Under the pieces are notes generated by a model. That model ran no database searches. It was not told the origin of the DNA and worked only from the letters and a program-made list of their open reading frames with translations. This document shows positions 33,960 through 42,750 of a stretch of 64,000 nt of DNA, piece by piece. The position numbers and the translations under genes were made by a program. The stretch's first letter is position 1, and each line of letters starts with the position of its first letter. Source of the stretch: Haliea sp964022665 (GTDB lineage Bacteria > Pseudomonadota > Gammaproteobacteria > Pseudomonadales > Halieaceae); NCBI GenBank assembly GCA_964022665.1, contig CAXIDF010000003.1, forward strand, positions 62,001-126,000, in the 5' to 3' direction.

Positions 33960-35324
33960 ATGCTGACCCGCTACTGCAAAGTTCTGACAAGTCTGGCTCT
34001 GTGCAGCTTCCTGAGTCCGTTGACGCTGGCCGCGAAGCCGGATATGCCGGGCTTGCCCGGCCTGCAGCAGCGAGCGGCGGTGCAGAACAGTTGGCTTAAG
34101 GAGCGCCTGGAAACACTGGTGCCTGCGTTGATGCGTGAAGCGGGCGTAGACATGTGGGTGCTGATCGCTCGGGAATACAACGAGGACCCGGTTCTGGAAA
34201 CCATGCTGCCTGCGACCTGGATGTCGGCGCGGCGGCGAATGGTGCTTGTTTTTCACGACGCGGGTGAGCAGGCAGGCGTGGAGCGTCTGGCCGTGGCGCG
34301 CTACCCGGTGGGTGATCTGTTCCCCTCCGCCTGGGACCCTGAAGCGCAGCCCGATCAGTGGGCGCGTGTAGCGGAAATCATCAAGCAGCGCGACCCGGCA
34401 CGTATCGCGGTCAATATATCGTCCACCTTTCCGCTGGCCGATGGTTTGTCCGTAAGCCAACACCAGGAGCTGCGCGAGGCATTGGGTGACTCCTTGTCCT
34501 CACGCCTGGTGTCGCACGATTCGCTGGCGGTAGGCTGGCTGGAAACACGCATACCGGCGGAGATGGAGACCTATCGCACCATCATGCGCGTGGCGCACCG
34601 CATTGTGGAGCGCGGTCTTTCAGAGGAGGTCATCACGCCTGGTGTTACCACGACGGATGACGTTGTCTGGTGGTATCGCGAAACGCTCGCAGAGCTGAAG
34701 GTCGCCCCGTGGTGCCAACCCAGTGTCAGTGTACAGCGGGCAGGCATGTCCACATTCGACATTGAGAAGATGGTGCTGGAGAACGGCAATGTGATACGGG
34801 CCGGCGATTTGCTGCACGTTGATTTCTGCATGAGCTATATGGGCCTCAAAACCGATACGCAGCAGATGGCCTACGTGCTGAAGCCGCAGGAGATGGAGGC
34901 GCCCAAGGGGTTGCGGGAAGGTTTGCACGCAGCCAATGCGGTGCAGGATGCGCTCACTGAAAACTTCCAGGCCGGGCGCACAGGCAACGAGATTCTCTTC
35001 GCGGCGCGCAAACAGGCCTTGCGCAAGGGCTTGCAGCCTACCATTTACACTCACCCGATAGGCTATCACGGCCATGGCGCAGGTCCGGCTATCGGTTCCT
35101 GGGAACAGCAGAACGGCAACCCTGGCACAGGCGACTACCCGATGCGCGCCAATACGGCTTACTCAATCGAGTTAAACGCGATTGAGAAGGTGCCCGAGTG
35201 GGACCAGCAGCCAGTGAGGTTCATGTTGGAGGTGGACGGCTTCTTTACCGGCAGTGATTTCTATTATATCGATGGCAGGCAAACAGAGCTGCTGTTGATA
35301 CCGCGGCCCGTATCTGCGCCGTAG
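33960..35324 (+). CDS. M24-family metallopeptidase, exported, paralogue 2 of 3
   Basis: A 454-residue exported M24 protein starting three bases after the previous stop. Signal peptide MLTRYCKVLTSLALCSFLSPLTLAA. The layout matches paralogue 1: MWVLIAREYNEDPVLETML, Asp/Asp in HVDFCMSYMGLKTDTQQ, YHGHGAGPAIG, SIELNAIEKVPEWD. The last metal Glu lies in MLEVDGFF where the paralogues read EEDAFF, so the ligand Glu is kept but its neighbourhood changed. Confidence 0.9.
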   Translation: MLTRYCKVLTSLALCSFLSPLTLAAKPDMPGLPGLQQRAAVQNSWLKERLETLVPALMREAGVDMWVLIAREYNEDPVLETMLPATWMSARRRMVLVFHDAGEQAGVERLAVARYPVGDLFPSAWDPEAQPDQWARVAEIIKQRDPARIAVNISSTFPLADGLSVSQHQELREALGDSLSSRLVSHDSLAVGWLETRIPAEMETYRTIMRVAHRIVERGLSEEVITPGVTTTDDVVWWYRETLAELKVAPWCQPSVSVQRAGMSTFDIEKMVLENGNVIRAGDLLHVDFCMSYMGLKTDTQQMAYVLKPQEMEAPKGLREGLHAANAVQDALTENFQAGRTGNEILFAARKQALRKGLQPTIYTHPIGYHGHGAGPAIGSWEQQNGNPGTGDYPMRANTAYSIELNAIEKVPEWDQQPVRFMLEVDGFFTGSDFYYIDGRQTELLLIPRPVSAP

Positions 35325-35370
35325 GTTTCGTCGTCTTGCAGTGAAACGATTTACACAAGGTATACAGATT

Positions 35371-36702
35371 ATGCGCAGATTTTTCATGGTAGTCCTCGCC
35401 CTGGTGTGCAACGTCGGCTGGGCGGATGACATTGGCAGCATGCGGGAACGAAGTGAGACGATTGATCGTATCCTCGAACAGCGCTTTGAGCAGGTACTGC
35501 CCGGATTGATGCGCCGCGAGGGTATCGACATGTGGGTCATCATGTCCCGTGAATACAACGAGGACCCGGTGCTCAAGACGATGCTGCCGTCGACCTGGGT
35601 GTCGGCGCGTCGCCACACCATGCTGGTGATATATGATCCGGGTGCAGGCAAACCCCTGGAGCGGCTCGCAGTGGCGCGCTATGCGGTAGCAGAGCTGTTC
35701 GAAAAAGCCTGGGACAAGGAGGCGCAACCCGATCAGTGGGCCGCACTGGCTGATTTGATCGCCGCGCGCAATCCACAGCAGATAGGCATCAATGTGTCGG
35801 ACAGCTTTGCGCTTGCTGATGGCATGAGCAGTACTGAAAACCGGAAATTCCTGGAGGCTTTGCCCGTCGCCTTGCGTTCGCGCGTGGTGCCCGCGGAAAA
35901 ACTTGCTATTGCCTGGCTGGAAACCCGCAGCGAGCTCGAGATGGAGTTTTACCCGCAGCTTGCACGCATTGGCCACGGTCTTATCGCGAGGGCGTTTTCC
36001 AATGAGGTAGTGACGCCGGGCGTAACCACCACCGACGATGTGGTCTGGTGGCTGCGCGACCAGAGCACGGCACTCGGAGTTTCCAACTGGTTTCACCCCA
36101 CCGTATCCATCCAGCGTGCGGACAAGGAGGAATTTGATCAGATCAAGGCTTTCAGTAAACGTCCCGGCGAGAATGTCATTCGCCCTGGCGACCTGATTCA
36201 CGTGGATTTTGGTATCACCTACCTGCGTCTGAATACTGATCAGCAGCAGCACGCCTACATCCTCAAGCCGGGGGAAACGGAAGCGCCCAAAAGTCTGGTA
36301 CAGGCGCTGGCTAACGGTAACCGCTTGCAGGACATTCTCACCAACCACTTCAAAGTGGGCCGCAGTGGCAATGAAATACTTGCGCTGGCGCGTCAGCAGG
36401 CTATTGAGGAGGGCTTGAAGCCTGCCATCTATACACACCCCTTGGGTTTTCACGGCCATGCTGCCGGGCCGACTATTGGTATGTGGGATGCACAGGAGGG
36501 GCTGCCGGTGAAGGGTGATTACCCCGTCTACCCGAACACGGCCTACTCGATCGAACTCAACGCCGCCACCTACATTCCCGAATGGGACAAGGAAGTTCGC
36601 ATCATGTTGGAGGAAGATGCCTTTTTCGATGGTGAGGGCGTCGAATACCTGAATGACCGGCAGAAAAGCTTCCACCTGATTTCCTCCAGCCCGTCTCAAT
36701 AG
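35371..36702 (+). CDS. M24-family metallopeptidase, exported, paralogue 3 of 3
   Basis: A 443-residue exported M24 protein. I chose ATG 35371 (MRRFFMVVLALVCNVGWA, a clean signal peptide) over the upstream in-frame GTG at 35341, which has no ribosome-binding site. Catalytic features: HVDFGITYLRLNTDQQQ, FHGHAAGPTIG (the HGHG of the paralogues is HGHA here), SIELNAATYIPEWD and MLEEDAFFDG. The change beside the metal His may tune specificity. It is the last gene of the peptidase run; a MarR regulator follows after about 100 bases. Confidence 0.9.
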   Translation: MRRFFMVVLALVCNVGWADDIGSMRERSETIDRILEQRFEQVLPGLMRREGIDMWVIMSREYNEDPVLKTMLPSTWVSARRHTMLVIYDPGAGKPLERLAVARYAVAELFEKAWDKEAQPDQWAALADLIAARNPQQIGINVSDSFALADGMSSTENRKFLEALPVALRSRVVPAEKLAIAWLETRSELEMEFYPQLARIGHGLIARAFSNEVVTPGVTTTDDVVWWLRDQSTALGVSNWFHPTVSIQRADKEEFDQIKAFSKRPGENVIRPGDLIHVDFGITYLRLNTDQQQHAYILKPGETEAPKSLVQALANGNRLQDILTNHFKVGRSGNEILALARQQAIEEGLKPAIYTHPLGFHGHAAGPTIGMWDAQEGLPVKGDYPVYPNTAYSIELNAATYIPEWDKEVRIMLEEDAFFDGEGVEYLNDRQKSFHLISSSPSQ

Positions 36703-36808
36703 TGGGCTGGGCGCTTACTGTGGCTGTTGGCTGGTGTATTATGGGCGCGCAGTAGCCGCTAACTTGCTGTATTGCCTCTAACAGGACGGCTCCGGAAGCA
36801 GACGTTGT

Positions 36809-37300
36809 ATGAATAACAAGAATCGCCCCCGTATGCCGGGAGAGCTCGACTTTCTATCGCCCGACTTCGACCTTTTCTCGTCGCCGTTCTACCTCATCGC
36901 GCACGCCGATTTCTATTACCACGAAGATCTCGACAAGGCGGTAGCGCGCTACGGGCTGGATCGCACCGCCTATCGTTTGCTGACTACGCTGCATCGTCAG
37001 AGTCCGATGAACATCAAGGATTTGTCTCACTACGCGCTGATCAGGCGCTCTACGGCGACGCGAGCGCTGGCGCGTTTAAAGGATGCAGGTATGGTTACCC
37101 AGAGCGTGGATGCCGTGGATTCGCGTATCGTGAACGTGCACCTTACCGAGCAGGGGCGGGAAACCGCCGAAAAGATTCTGGTGCTGGGTGACAGGCAGTT
37201 GGCGCGGGCCATAGAAGGGATCAGCGAAGAACGTCTGGTTGAACTCACAACCACGCTGCGGCAACTGGTTGTGAACCTGACCAAGTTGCCGATTGAGTGA
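36809..37300 (+). CDS. MarR-family transcriptional regulator
   Basis: A 163-residue winged-helix regulator. The wHTH spans about residues 50-120: YRLLTTLHRQSPMNIKDLSHYALIRRSTATRALARLKDAGMV, with the wing DAVDSRIVNVHLTEQGRE, which is diagnostic of MarR. N- and C-terminal helices would form the dimer. It lies between the peptidase operon and the degenerate M20 homologue on the same strand, and probably senses a peptide or amino-acid-derived ligand to control the island; this is positional inference. Confidence 0.92.
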   Translation: MNNKNRPRMPGELDFLSPDFDLFSSPFYLIAHADFYYHEDLDKAVARYGLDRTAYRLLTTLHRQSPMNIKDLSHYALIRRSTATRALARLKDAGMVTQSVDAVDSRIVNVHLTEQGRETAEKILVLGDRQLARAIEGISEERLVELTTTLRQLVVNLTKLPIE

Positions 37301-37364
37301 AAGCCGGCCGGGTGCGCTGTTTTCAGGTTGCAGTGAATTTTCGTTGCGTGACAAGAGGTGTTGA

Positions 37365-38618
37365 GTGATTACACGCATAGGCCTGTTCGCAGTTTACGCT
37401 TTGCTCCTCGCGCTCTCGGCGCGGGCGGCTGAACCCCTATCCATTACCCCGCTGGCTGAAGCGCTCGCTAGTGCCAAGGTGCAGGCAGGGCTTCACCAGA
37501 TCGCGATCAACCGCGAAAATCACGCCCGCGCGCTGGTGCAGATCGGCGGAATTCCTGCGCCGTCGGGTCACGAGGAACAGCGCGCGCGCGAAGTGGCTCG
37601 ACAAATGCAGGAGCTCGGGCTCAGCGATGTGGTAGTGACGGATATCTGGAATGTTGTTGGCCGCATTCCCGGCCGTTCCGGGCGTGCCGTTGTGTTTGTG
37701 TCAACGCTGGATGACCTCGCCACCGTGGCCGAACATCAGCGGCAGAGCGAAGAGCCACTGCGAATAGCCGGCGACAGGGTGGTCGGGCCGGGCAGCAACA
37801 CATCGCTCACCACGGTTGCGCTGCTGGCGGCCGCCAGAGCCTTGCTGGAGGGCGGATTCCAGCCAGAGCACGATATTGTCTTTGCCGCAGTCGCCCAAGA
37901 GGAGACGGGGCTCACGGGAATGAAAGCGCTGTATGGCCAGTACCGTTCGCGGGCACTTGCTTTCGTTGATGTGCTTGGCGAGGGGGAGGTGCTGGCCTAC
38001 GGTGGCATCGGTATTCACTGGTGGAAAGTCACCGCCTACGGGACCCCGGGTCACACGCTGCGCGGCGGTCTGCCGAACGTCAATCAGGCAATCGGGCGCG
38101 CGGTGGACAGAATCCTCGCCCTGGCACCGGGCACAGCGGCAGGCAAAGACCTGGCCCGCTTGAACATCGCGGTCATCAATAGCGGTGCCGTGTTTAACCA
38201 CAAGCCGGAGTCCGGGTGGTTCTCGCTGGATATCCGCGGTTTGACGCAGGAAATCATCGCCCGGCTTGAGGAGGGTGTTAAACGCGAGTTGTCCACAATT
38301 GAGTCAGAGCTGGATGTGCGCTTTGAGCAGGAGTTGGTATCCAGCACCCCGCCTGGCCAGATTCCGGGTGCCCTGAAGTCTGCTTTGGTCGAGAACTCCC
38401 GGGCGATTTCGGTTTTCCTCGGAACGCAACCGAGACTCTCCAACAGTGGATCATCGAACATGAACATTTCGGTGGCCGGGGGCACACCTACCATCCAGAT
38501 TGGCAGTGAACGCGGCGGCCGCCGCGGTTTTGCCGACGAATGGGCCAGCATAGAGACACTGCAGCGCACCTCGCGTCACGTGTTCCTTGAGGCTGTCACG
38601 CTGGGGCGCGCCCTGTAG
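37365..38618 (+). CDS. Exported M20-fold protein with degenerate metal site
   Basis: A 417-residue exported protein with M20 architecture (signal peptide ending SARAAE; IGGIPAPSGHEEQRAREVARQM; dimerisation domain with YGTPGHTLRGGLPNVNQAI). The metal ligands are largely lost: the HxD motif reads Thr114-Leu-Asp116, the bridging Asp is replaced in GPGSNTS (Asn145/Thr146), and the C-terminal His position lies in GFADEWASIE without His. Only the Glu pair Glu179/Glu180 (AQEETG) is clear. It may bind peptides without hydrolysis. The start is GTG with an AGAGG site six bases upstream. The active M20 gene at 29849 keeps every ligand. Confidence 0.85.
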   Translation: MITRIGLFAVYALLLALSARAAEPLSITPLAEALASAKVQAGLHQIAINRENHARALVQIGGIPAPSGHEEQRAREVARQMQELGLSDVVVTDIWNVVGRIPGRSGRAVVFVSTLDDLATVAEHQRQSEEPLRIAGDRVVGPGSNTSLTTVALLAAARALLEGGFQPEHDIVFAAVAQEETGLTGMKALYGQYRSRALAFVDVLGEGEVLAYGGIGIHWWKVTAYGTPGHTLRGGLPNVNQAIGRAVDRILALAPGTAAGKDLARLNIAVINSGAVFNHKPESGWFSLDIRGLTQEIIARLEEGVKRELSTIESELDVRFEQELVSSTPPGQIPGALKSALVENSRAISVFLGTQPRLSNSGSSNMNISVAGGTPTIQIGSERGGRRGFADEWASIETLQRTSRHVFLEAVTLGRAL

Positions 38619-38633
38619 GCACCCCCACACTCT

Positions 38634-39836
38634 CTAGGCAACCCGCTCCACCAGCAGAGCACTGCCAGTGCCTGCGGCGCCGGCAGCCGATACGATGCCC
38701 CGGTGCAGGCCGCGCCGCTCCAGCTCGTCCAACAGAGTACCTGCCATTATGGCGCCAGTCGCGCCCATGGGGTGTCCGAGGGCAATCACGCCACCATTCA
38801 CGTTGAGCTTGTCATCGGCGATGCCCAGTTCGCGCATGGCCACAACGCTCACCGCGGCGAAGGCCTCGTGAACTTCGAACAGGTCGATATCCGCGGCGCT
38901 CAAGCCCTGGTTGGCGAGCAAGGTATGCGTTGCTTCCACGCAGCCGCTCAGCACCTGCAATGGGTCGGCGTTGACGGTGGCCGATGCCACAATCCGCGCC
39001 CGCGGGCGCACACTGTTGCGTTTACCCCAGGCCTCATCGGCGATGAGCACCAATGCAGCGCCATCCGCCATGGCGGGGGAGTTGCCGGCGGTATGGATGT
39101 GTTCAACGGCGGACAGCTGCGGGTGACCGGCTAGTTGGAAAGCGTCGATGCCTGCAGCGCCGGCTTTGGCAAATACCGCGGGCATCTCAGCCAGCTGCTC
39201 AAGGGTGGTGTTTGCGCGGATGCACTCGTCGGTGCTCACCACGCTGCCGTCTTCCAGCGTGATGGGCACAATGGAGGTGAACCAGCCCTGTTCGCGTGCC
39301 TGTGCTGCGCGTTGCTGGCTGGCAAACGCAATAGCATCCGCCTCGGCGCGGCTGATGCCATGCAGCGTGGCGATCAGGTCGGCTCCGTTACCCATCATCA
39401 ACATGCGGCACTGGGCGGCGAATTGCGGATCGGTGAACACGCGTGCCTGGTCTGCGAGCATGGGCACCCGGGACATCATTTCCACGCCGCCGGCAACCGT
39501 CACGTCGGCTTGCCCGGCACTGACCTTCAACGCCGCCAGGGCCATGGCATCAATGCCGGATGAGCAGTAGCGATTCACGGTGAGACCGGGCACCGAGCCG
39601 GGCCACCCGGCGTAGAGGGTGGAGTTCTTGGCGATATTCCCGGCTTGTTCGCCAGCTTGGGTAACGCAACCCAGAATCACATCGGCAACCTCGCCCGGCG
39701 CGAGGCCGGTGCGTGCTACCAGCGCTTCATAGAGCTGCTTCAACAGCGCTTGTGGTGTGAGCGAATTGAGGCTGGCACCTTCCTTGGCACGACCACGCGG
39801 GCTGCGCAGGGCATCATAGATCAGTGCGCTTTTCAT
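38634..39836 (-). CDS. Thiolase-family protein (FadA/FadI-like) lacking the second catalytic Cys
   Basis: A 400-residue thiolase that would cleave a 3-oxoacyl-CoA with CoA. The nucleophile Cys is present in NRYCSSGIDAMA, the His in NGGVIALGHPMGATG, and the HEAF form of the third motif (FEVHEAFA), as in FadI and trifunctional-enzyme beta subunits. The C-terminal motif that normally holds the proton-shuttling Cys (CIGGG/ACAAGG type) reads SAAGAAGTG, with Ala385 at the Cys position. Start ATG overlaps the previous gene's stop (ATGA). It is last in the flavin oxidoreductase-acyl-CoA synthetase-thiolase-thiolase operon. Confidence 0.9.
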   Translation of the reverse strand: MKSALIYDALRSPRGRAKEGASLNSLTPQALLKQLYEALVARTGLAPGEVADVILGCVTQAGEQAGNIAKNSTLYAGWPGSVPGLTVNRYCSSGIDAMALAALKVSAGQADVTVAGGVEMMSRVPMLADQARVFTDPQFAAQCRMLMMGNGADLIATLHGISRAEADAIAFASQQRAAQAREQGWFTSIVPITLEDGSVVSTDECIRANTTLEQLAEMPAVFAKAGAAGIDAFQLAGHPQLSAVEHIHTAGNSPAMADGAALVLIADEAWGKRNSVRPRARIVASATVNADPLQVLSGCVEATHTLLANQGLSAADIDLFEVHEAFAAVSVVAMRELGIADDKLNVNGGVIALGHPMGATGAIMAGTLLDELERRGLHRGIVSAAGAAGTGSALLVERVA

Positions 39837-41065
39837 GAACCGACTCCAATAATCAGGCTGACGCAGGTGGTGGCGCTGCCACCGAGGTTGAAGGTCGCCA
39901 AGTTTTGCGCGCGCGCAAGCTGGTAGCCGCCGGCCCGGCCGCTAACCTGCCGGGCACAATCCAGGGCCATGCGCACGCCGGTGGCGCCCACCGGGTGACC
40001 GAGGCCAATCAGACCCCCGCTGGGGTTGATGGGGAAGTCGCCTTCGCGGGTAATGCGGCCGTCTTCCACCGCCTTCCAGCTTTCCCCCGGCGCGGTAAGC
40101 CCGCTGTGGTCTATGGCCATGTATTCGGTGACGGAAAAGCAGTCGTGGGTTTCCAGGCCGTCGAGGTCGCTGATGTGGGTGAATCCACCGCGACGCAGGG
40201 CATCCTCCATCATGGTTTGCACGTGCGGGAACAACAGCGGCATGCCGGCGCTGAGCTGCAGCTTGCGCTCCAGCAGAATGGGCGCAGAGCGGTGGCCCCA
40301 ACCCTTGATGCGCGGTATGTCGGCCAGTTTCAGGCCGAGCTTCGCCGCGTGCTCGCGCGCGGCGTGCTCACTGGCAAGAATGACGCAGGCTGCGCCATCG
40401 GTAATCTGCCCGCAGTCCAGCTTGCGCACGCGGCCTTCGATGACCGGGTTCAGTTCGTCGTTCTCGCTGAAACAACCGGCCGGGAACTGCCACTCGCGGG
40501 TTTGTGCGTTGGGGTTGTCGCGCGCATTGCTGAAGTTGATTTCCGCGATACGTGCGAGGTGCTCACTGCGAATCCCGTGGCGCTGCTGGTATTCGCGTGT
40601 GATGCGGTCGAACAGGTGCGGCCAGGGGTAATCGCAGTCGGTGGCTTCGTGTCCCTGCCAGGCGGCCGCCCCCAGGTACTCGGCGCCGGTTTTGCCGTTC
40701 ACATTGCGCATGAACTCAAGGCCCAGTACGCAGGCAACATCATAATGCCCGGCTTCGATGTCGCGCATGGCGCTGAGCATGGCGATGGAGCCCGAGGCAC
40801 AGGCAGCCTCATGACGCGAGGTGGGGATGGCCGCAAGCTCCGGGTGCAGCTGGCCGAAGAAACCGTTGATCAGCCCCTGCCCGGTAAACAGCTCGCCGAC
40901 AAAATTGCCCACGTGGCCCACCTCGATTTGTGCGGGTTCAATGCCGGCATCGGCGATGGCGCCATCCAGCGCTTCGGCGAACATGTCGTAGATCTCCAGG
41001 CCTTCGCGGGCCCAGTTGCGGCTGAAGTCGGTCTGTTTGCCGCCCAGGATGTAGACGTCGCTCAT
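39833..41065 (-). CDS. SCP2-type thiolase
   Basis: A 410-residue thiolase of the sterol-carrier-protein-2 type. The nucleophile Cys lies in HEAACASGSIAM, the HDCF signature that replaces NEAF in SCP2 thiolases is in ETHDCFSVTEY, and GLIGLGHPVGATG gives the catalytic His. SCP2 thiolases typically cleave branched, bulky or steroid-like 3-oxoacyl-CoAs, which fits a catabolic operon for a bulky substrate. Both ends overlap neighbours by four bases, so expression is coupled to the acyl-CoA synthetase. Confidence 0.93.
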   Translation of the reverse strand: MSDVYILGGKQTDFSRNWAREGLEIYDMFAEALDGAIADAGIEPAQIEVGHVGNFVGELFTGQGLINGFFGQLHPELAAIPTSRHEAACASGSIAMLSAMRDIEAGHYDVACVLGLEFMRNVNGKTGAEYLGAAAWQGHEATDCDYPWPHLFDRITREYQQRHGIRSEHLARIAEINFSNARDNPNAQTREWQFPAGCFSENDELNPVIEGRVRKLDCGQITDGAACVILASEHAAREHAAKLGLKLADIPRIKGWGHRSAPILLERKLQLSAGMPLLFPHVQTMMEDALRRGGFTHISDLDGLETHDCFSVTEYMAIDHSGLTAPGESWKAVEDGRITREGDFPINPSGGLIGLGHPVGATGVRMALDCARQVSGRAGGYQLARAQNLATFNLGGSATTCVSLIIGVGS

Positions 41066-42747
41066 GTTAGGGTTCCTCGTTTTTTGACTTGTGCCTGCAG
41101 TTCGCTGCGCACCACCTTGCCTACCGGGTTGCGGGGCAGTGCCTGAAACACCTCCAGCCGCTCCGGCAGCTTGAATTTCGCGATGCCCTTTTCCTGCAGC
41201 CAGGCGCAGAGTGCTGCCAGCGTGGGTGGGGTGGTGTCTTCCAGGCTGACCACGCAGGCGCAGATCTTTTCTTCCAGGTCTGCATCCGGATAGCCGCAGA
41301 CCGCTGCCTCGGCAAGCCCCGGAAAGCCCTCCAGCAGGGTGTCCAGCTCTGCCGGTGAGATCTTCATGCCGCCGCGGTTGATGATGTCCTTGCAGCGGCC
41401 AACGATGCGGTAGTAATTGGGTGGTTCGCCGGCGATTTCCACCAGATCCCCGGTGCGGAACAGCCGGTCTGCGGTAAACACCCCCTCACCGTCGTGATCC
41501 AGATACCCGTCGAACACGGCGGGCCCGCCGATGCACAGCTCTCCGGGGATGCCGGCCCGGGTAATTTCGGCGCCGGACTCCGGGTCGATAACCCGCGTGG
41601 TGATGGATTCGTGGGAGTGCCCTTGCCAGGGCATGTTCGGAGCACCGAAGCGTGGAAACAAGCTGGCGCGGTATTCGGGTGTTGCCGCCACGTCGGGGGT
41701 GGAGAACAGGCTGATGCCTTCATTGGAGCCATAGAAGTTGATGATCGGCTTGCCGTACTCCCCTTCGATGACCTGAATCATCGCCGGTGACAGCGGCACG
41801 GAGCCCGAGCCGAAGGCCCGGATGGCGCTGAAGTCACACTGCTGCCACAGCGCCGGTTGTTGCGCGAGCCGGTTGAGCAGCGCCGGCGGTGCAATGGTGA
41901 AGTTGACGCGCTCGGCCTGGATCTGGCGCAGGAACAGGGGCGGGTCCATGGGCTGGTGCAGCACCAGGGGGCAGGCGTGAATGATGGCGGGAAACAGGAA
42001 TCCGCCAAGCGCCGCCATGTTCACCAGCGGGAACGGCACAAGCAGTGTCTCACCGGGCTGGTAATTACCGGCCGCCATCGTGTTGCGCGCCATGGCGCGC
42101 CACATGTTGTGTGAGCGTGGCACGCCCTTCGGGGTGCCGGTGGTGCCCGAGGTCCAGACCACGGTGAGGATATCGTTGGCGCTGGCTGGATGCTGTGCCC
42201 GGTGCGCGCGTAGGGCGGTCAGATTGTCGGGTGAAGCGGGCCGGTCGAGGTCCAGCTCCAGCTCCGCACCGAAACGCCACACGGGCAGCGCGGGAAGGGC
42301 GGCTTGGGCTCGCGCGGCCAGGTCCCGGTCGCGGAACTGGCGGAGGGTGATCACGGCCGCGGGCTGGAGGCTGCGGGCAAAGCCGGCCAGCTCATGTCCG
42401 CCGTATTGTATGGGCAGGGGTGATATCACCACGCCCAGCTTGCTGGCGGCGTAATAGGTGACGACCAGTTCGGATATATTCGGCAGCTGCACCAGGATAC
42501 GGTCGTCGTGCTTTAACCCCAGTACCAGCAGCTGCGCTGCAAGATGATCACTGAGCCTGTCCAGCTCGGCAAAAGTCACACGCCGGGCCGGTAGCCCGGT
42601 CAACTCGGGTTTGCTGGGCTGGTCGACCAGCGCCGTGCGTTCGGGTACCGCGGCGGCTTGAGCGGCGAGGATGTCGTGCAGCGTTTCCTCGCCCCAGTAG
42701 CCGGCCTGGGTGAGTGCGTCGATACGGGCCTTTGGACTGGTTTGCAT
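41062..42747 (-). CDS. AMP-forming acyl-CoA synthetase
   Basis: A 561-residue ANL-superfamily ligase that activates a carboxylic acid to its CoA thioester through an acyl-adenylate. Motifs in order: WTSGTTGTPKGVPRSH (P-loop), NFYGSNEGISLF, FRTGDLVEI, RGGMKISPAELDTLLEGFP and the late catalytic Lys in NPVGKVVRSEL. The pattern around YGSNEG is aryl/benzoate-like but the substrate pocket cannot be read reliably. It starts three bases after the flavin oxidoreductase stop and supplies the CoA ester that the two thiolases downstream would later cleave. Confidence 0.93.
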   Translation of the reverse strand: MQTSPKARIDALTQAGYWGEETLHDILAAQAAAVPERTALVDQPSKPELTGLPARRVTFAELDRLSDHLAAQLLVLGLKHDDRILVQLPNISELVVTYYAASKLGVVISPLPIQYGGHELAGFARSLQPAAVITLRQFRDRDLAARAQAALPALPVWRFGAELELDLDRPASPDNLTALRAHRAQHPASANDILTVVWTSGTTGTPKGVPRSHNMWRAMARNTMAAGNYQPGETLLVPFPLVNMAALGGFLFPAIIHACPLVLHQPMDPPLFLRQIQAERVNFTIAPPALLNRLAQQPALWQQCDFSAIRAFGSGSVPLSPAMIQVIEGEYGKPIINFYGSNEGISLFSTPDVAATPEYRASLFPRFGAPNMPWQGHSHESITTRVIDPESGAEITRAGIPGELCIGGPAVFDGYLDHDGEGVFTADRLFRTGDLVEIAGEPPNYYRIVGRCKDIINRGGMKISPAELDTLLEGFPGLAEAAVCGYPDADLEEKICACVVSLEDTTPPTLAALCAWLQEKGIAKFKLPERLEVFQALPRNPVGKVVRSELQAQVKKRGTLT

Positions 42748-42750
42748 GGT

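Noticed and set aside
35245..36699. A 484-residue minus-strand frame opposite the third M24 peptidase
   Set aside because: It is the antisense shadow of a well-supported gene, with no recognisable protein features or ribosome-binding site.
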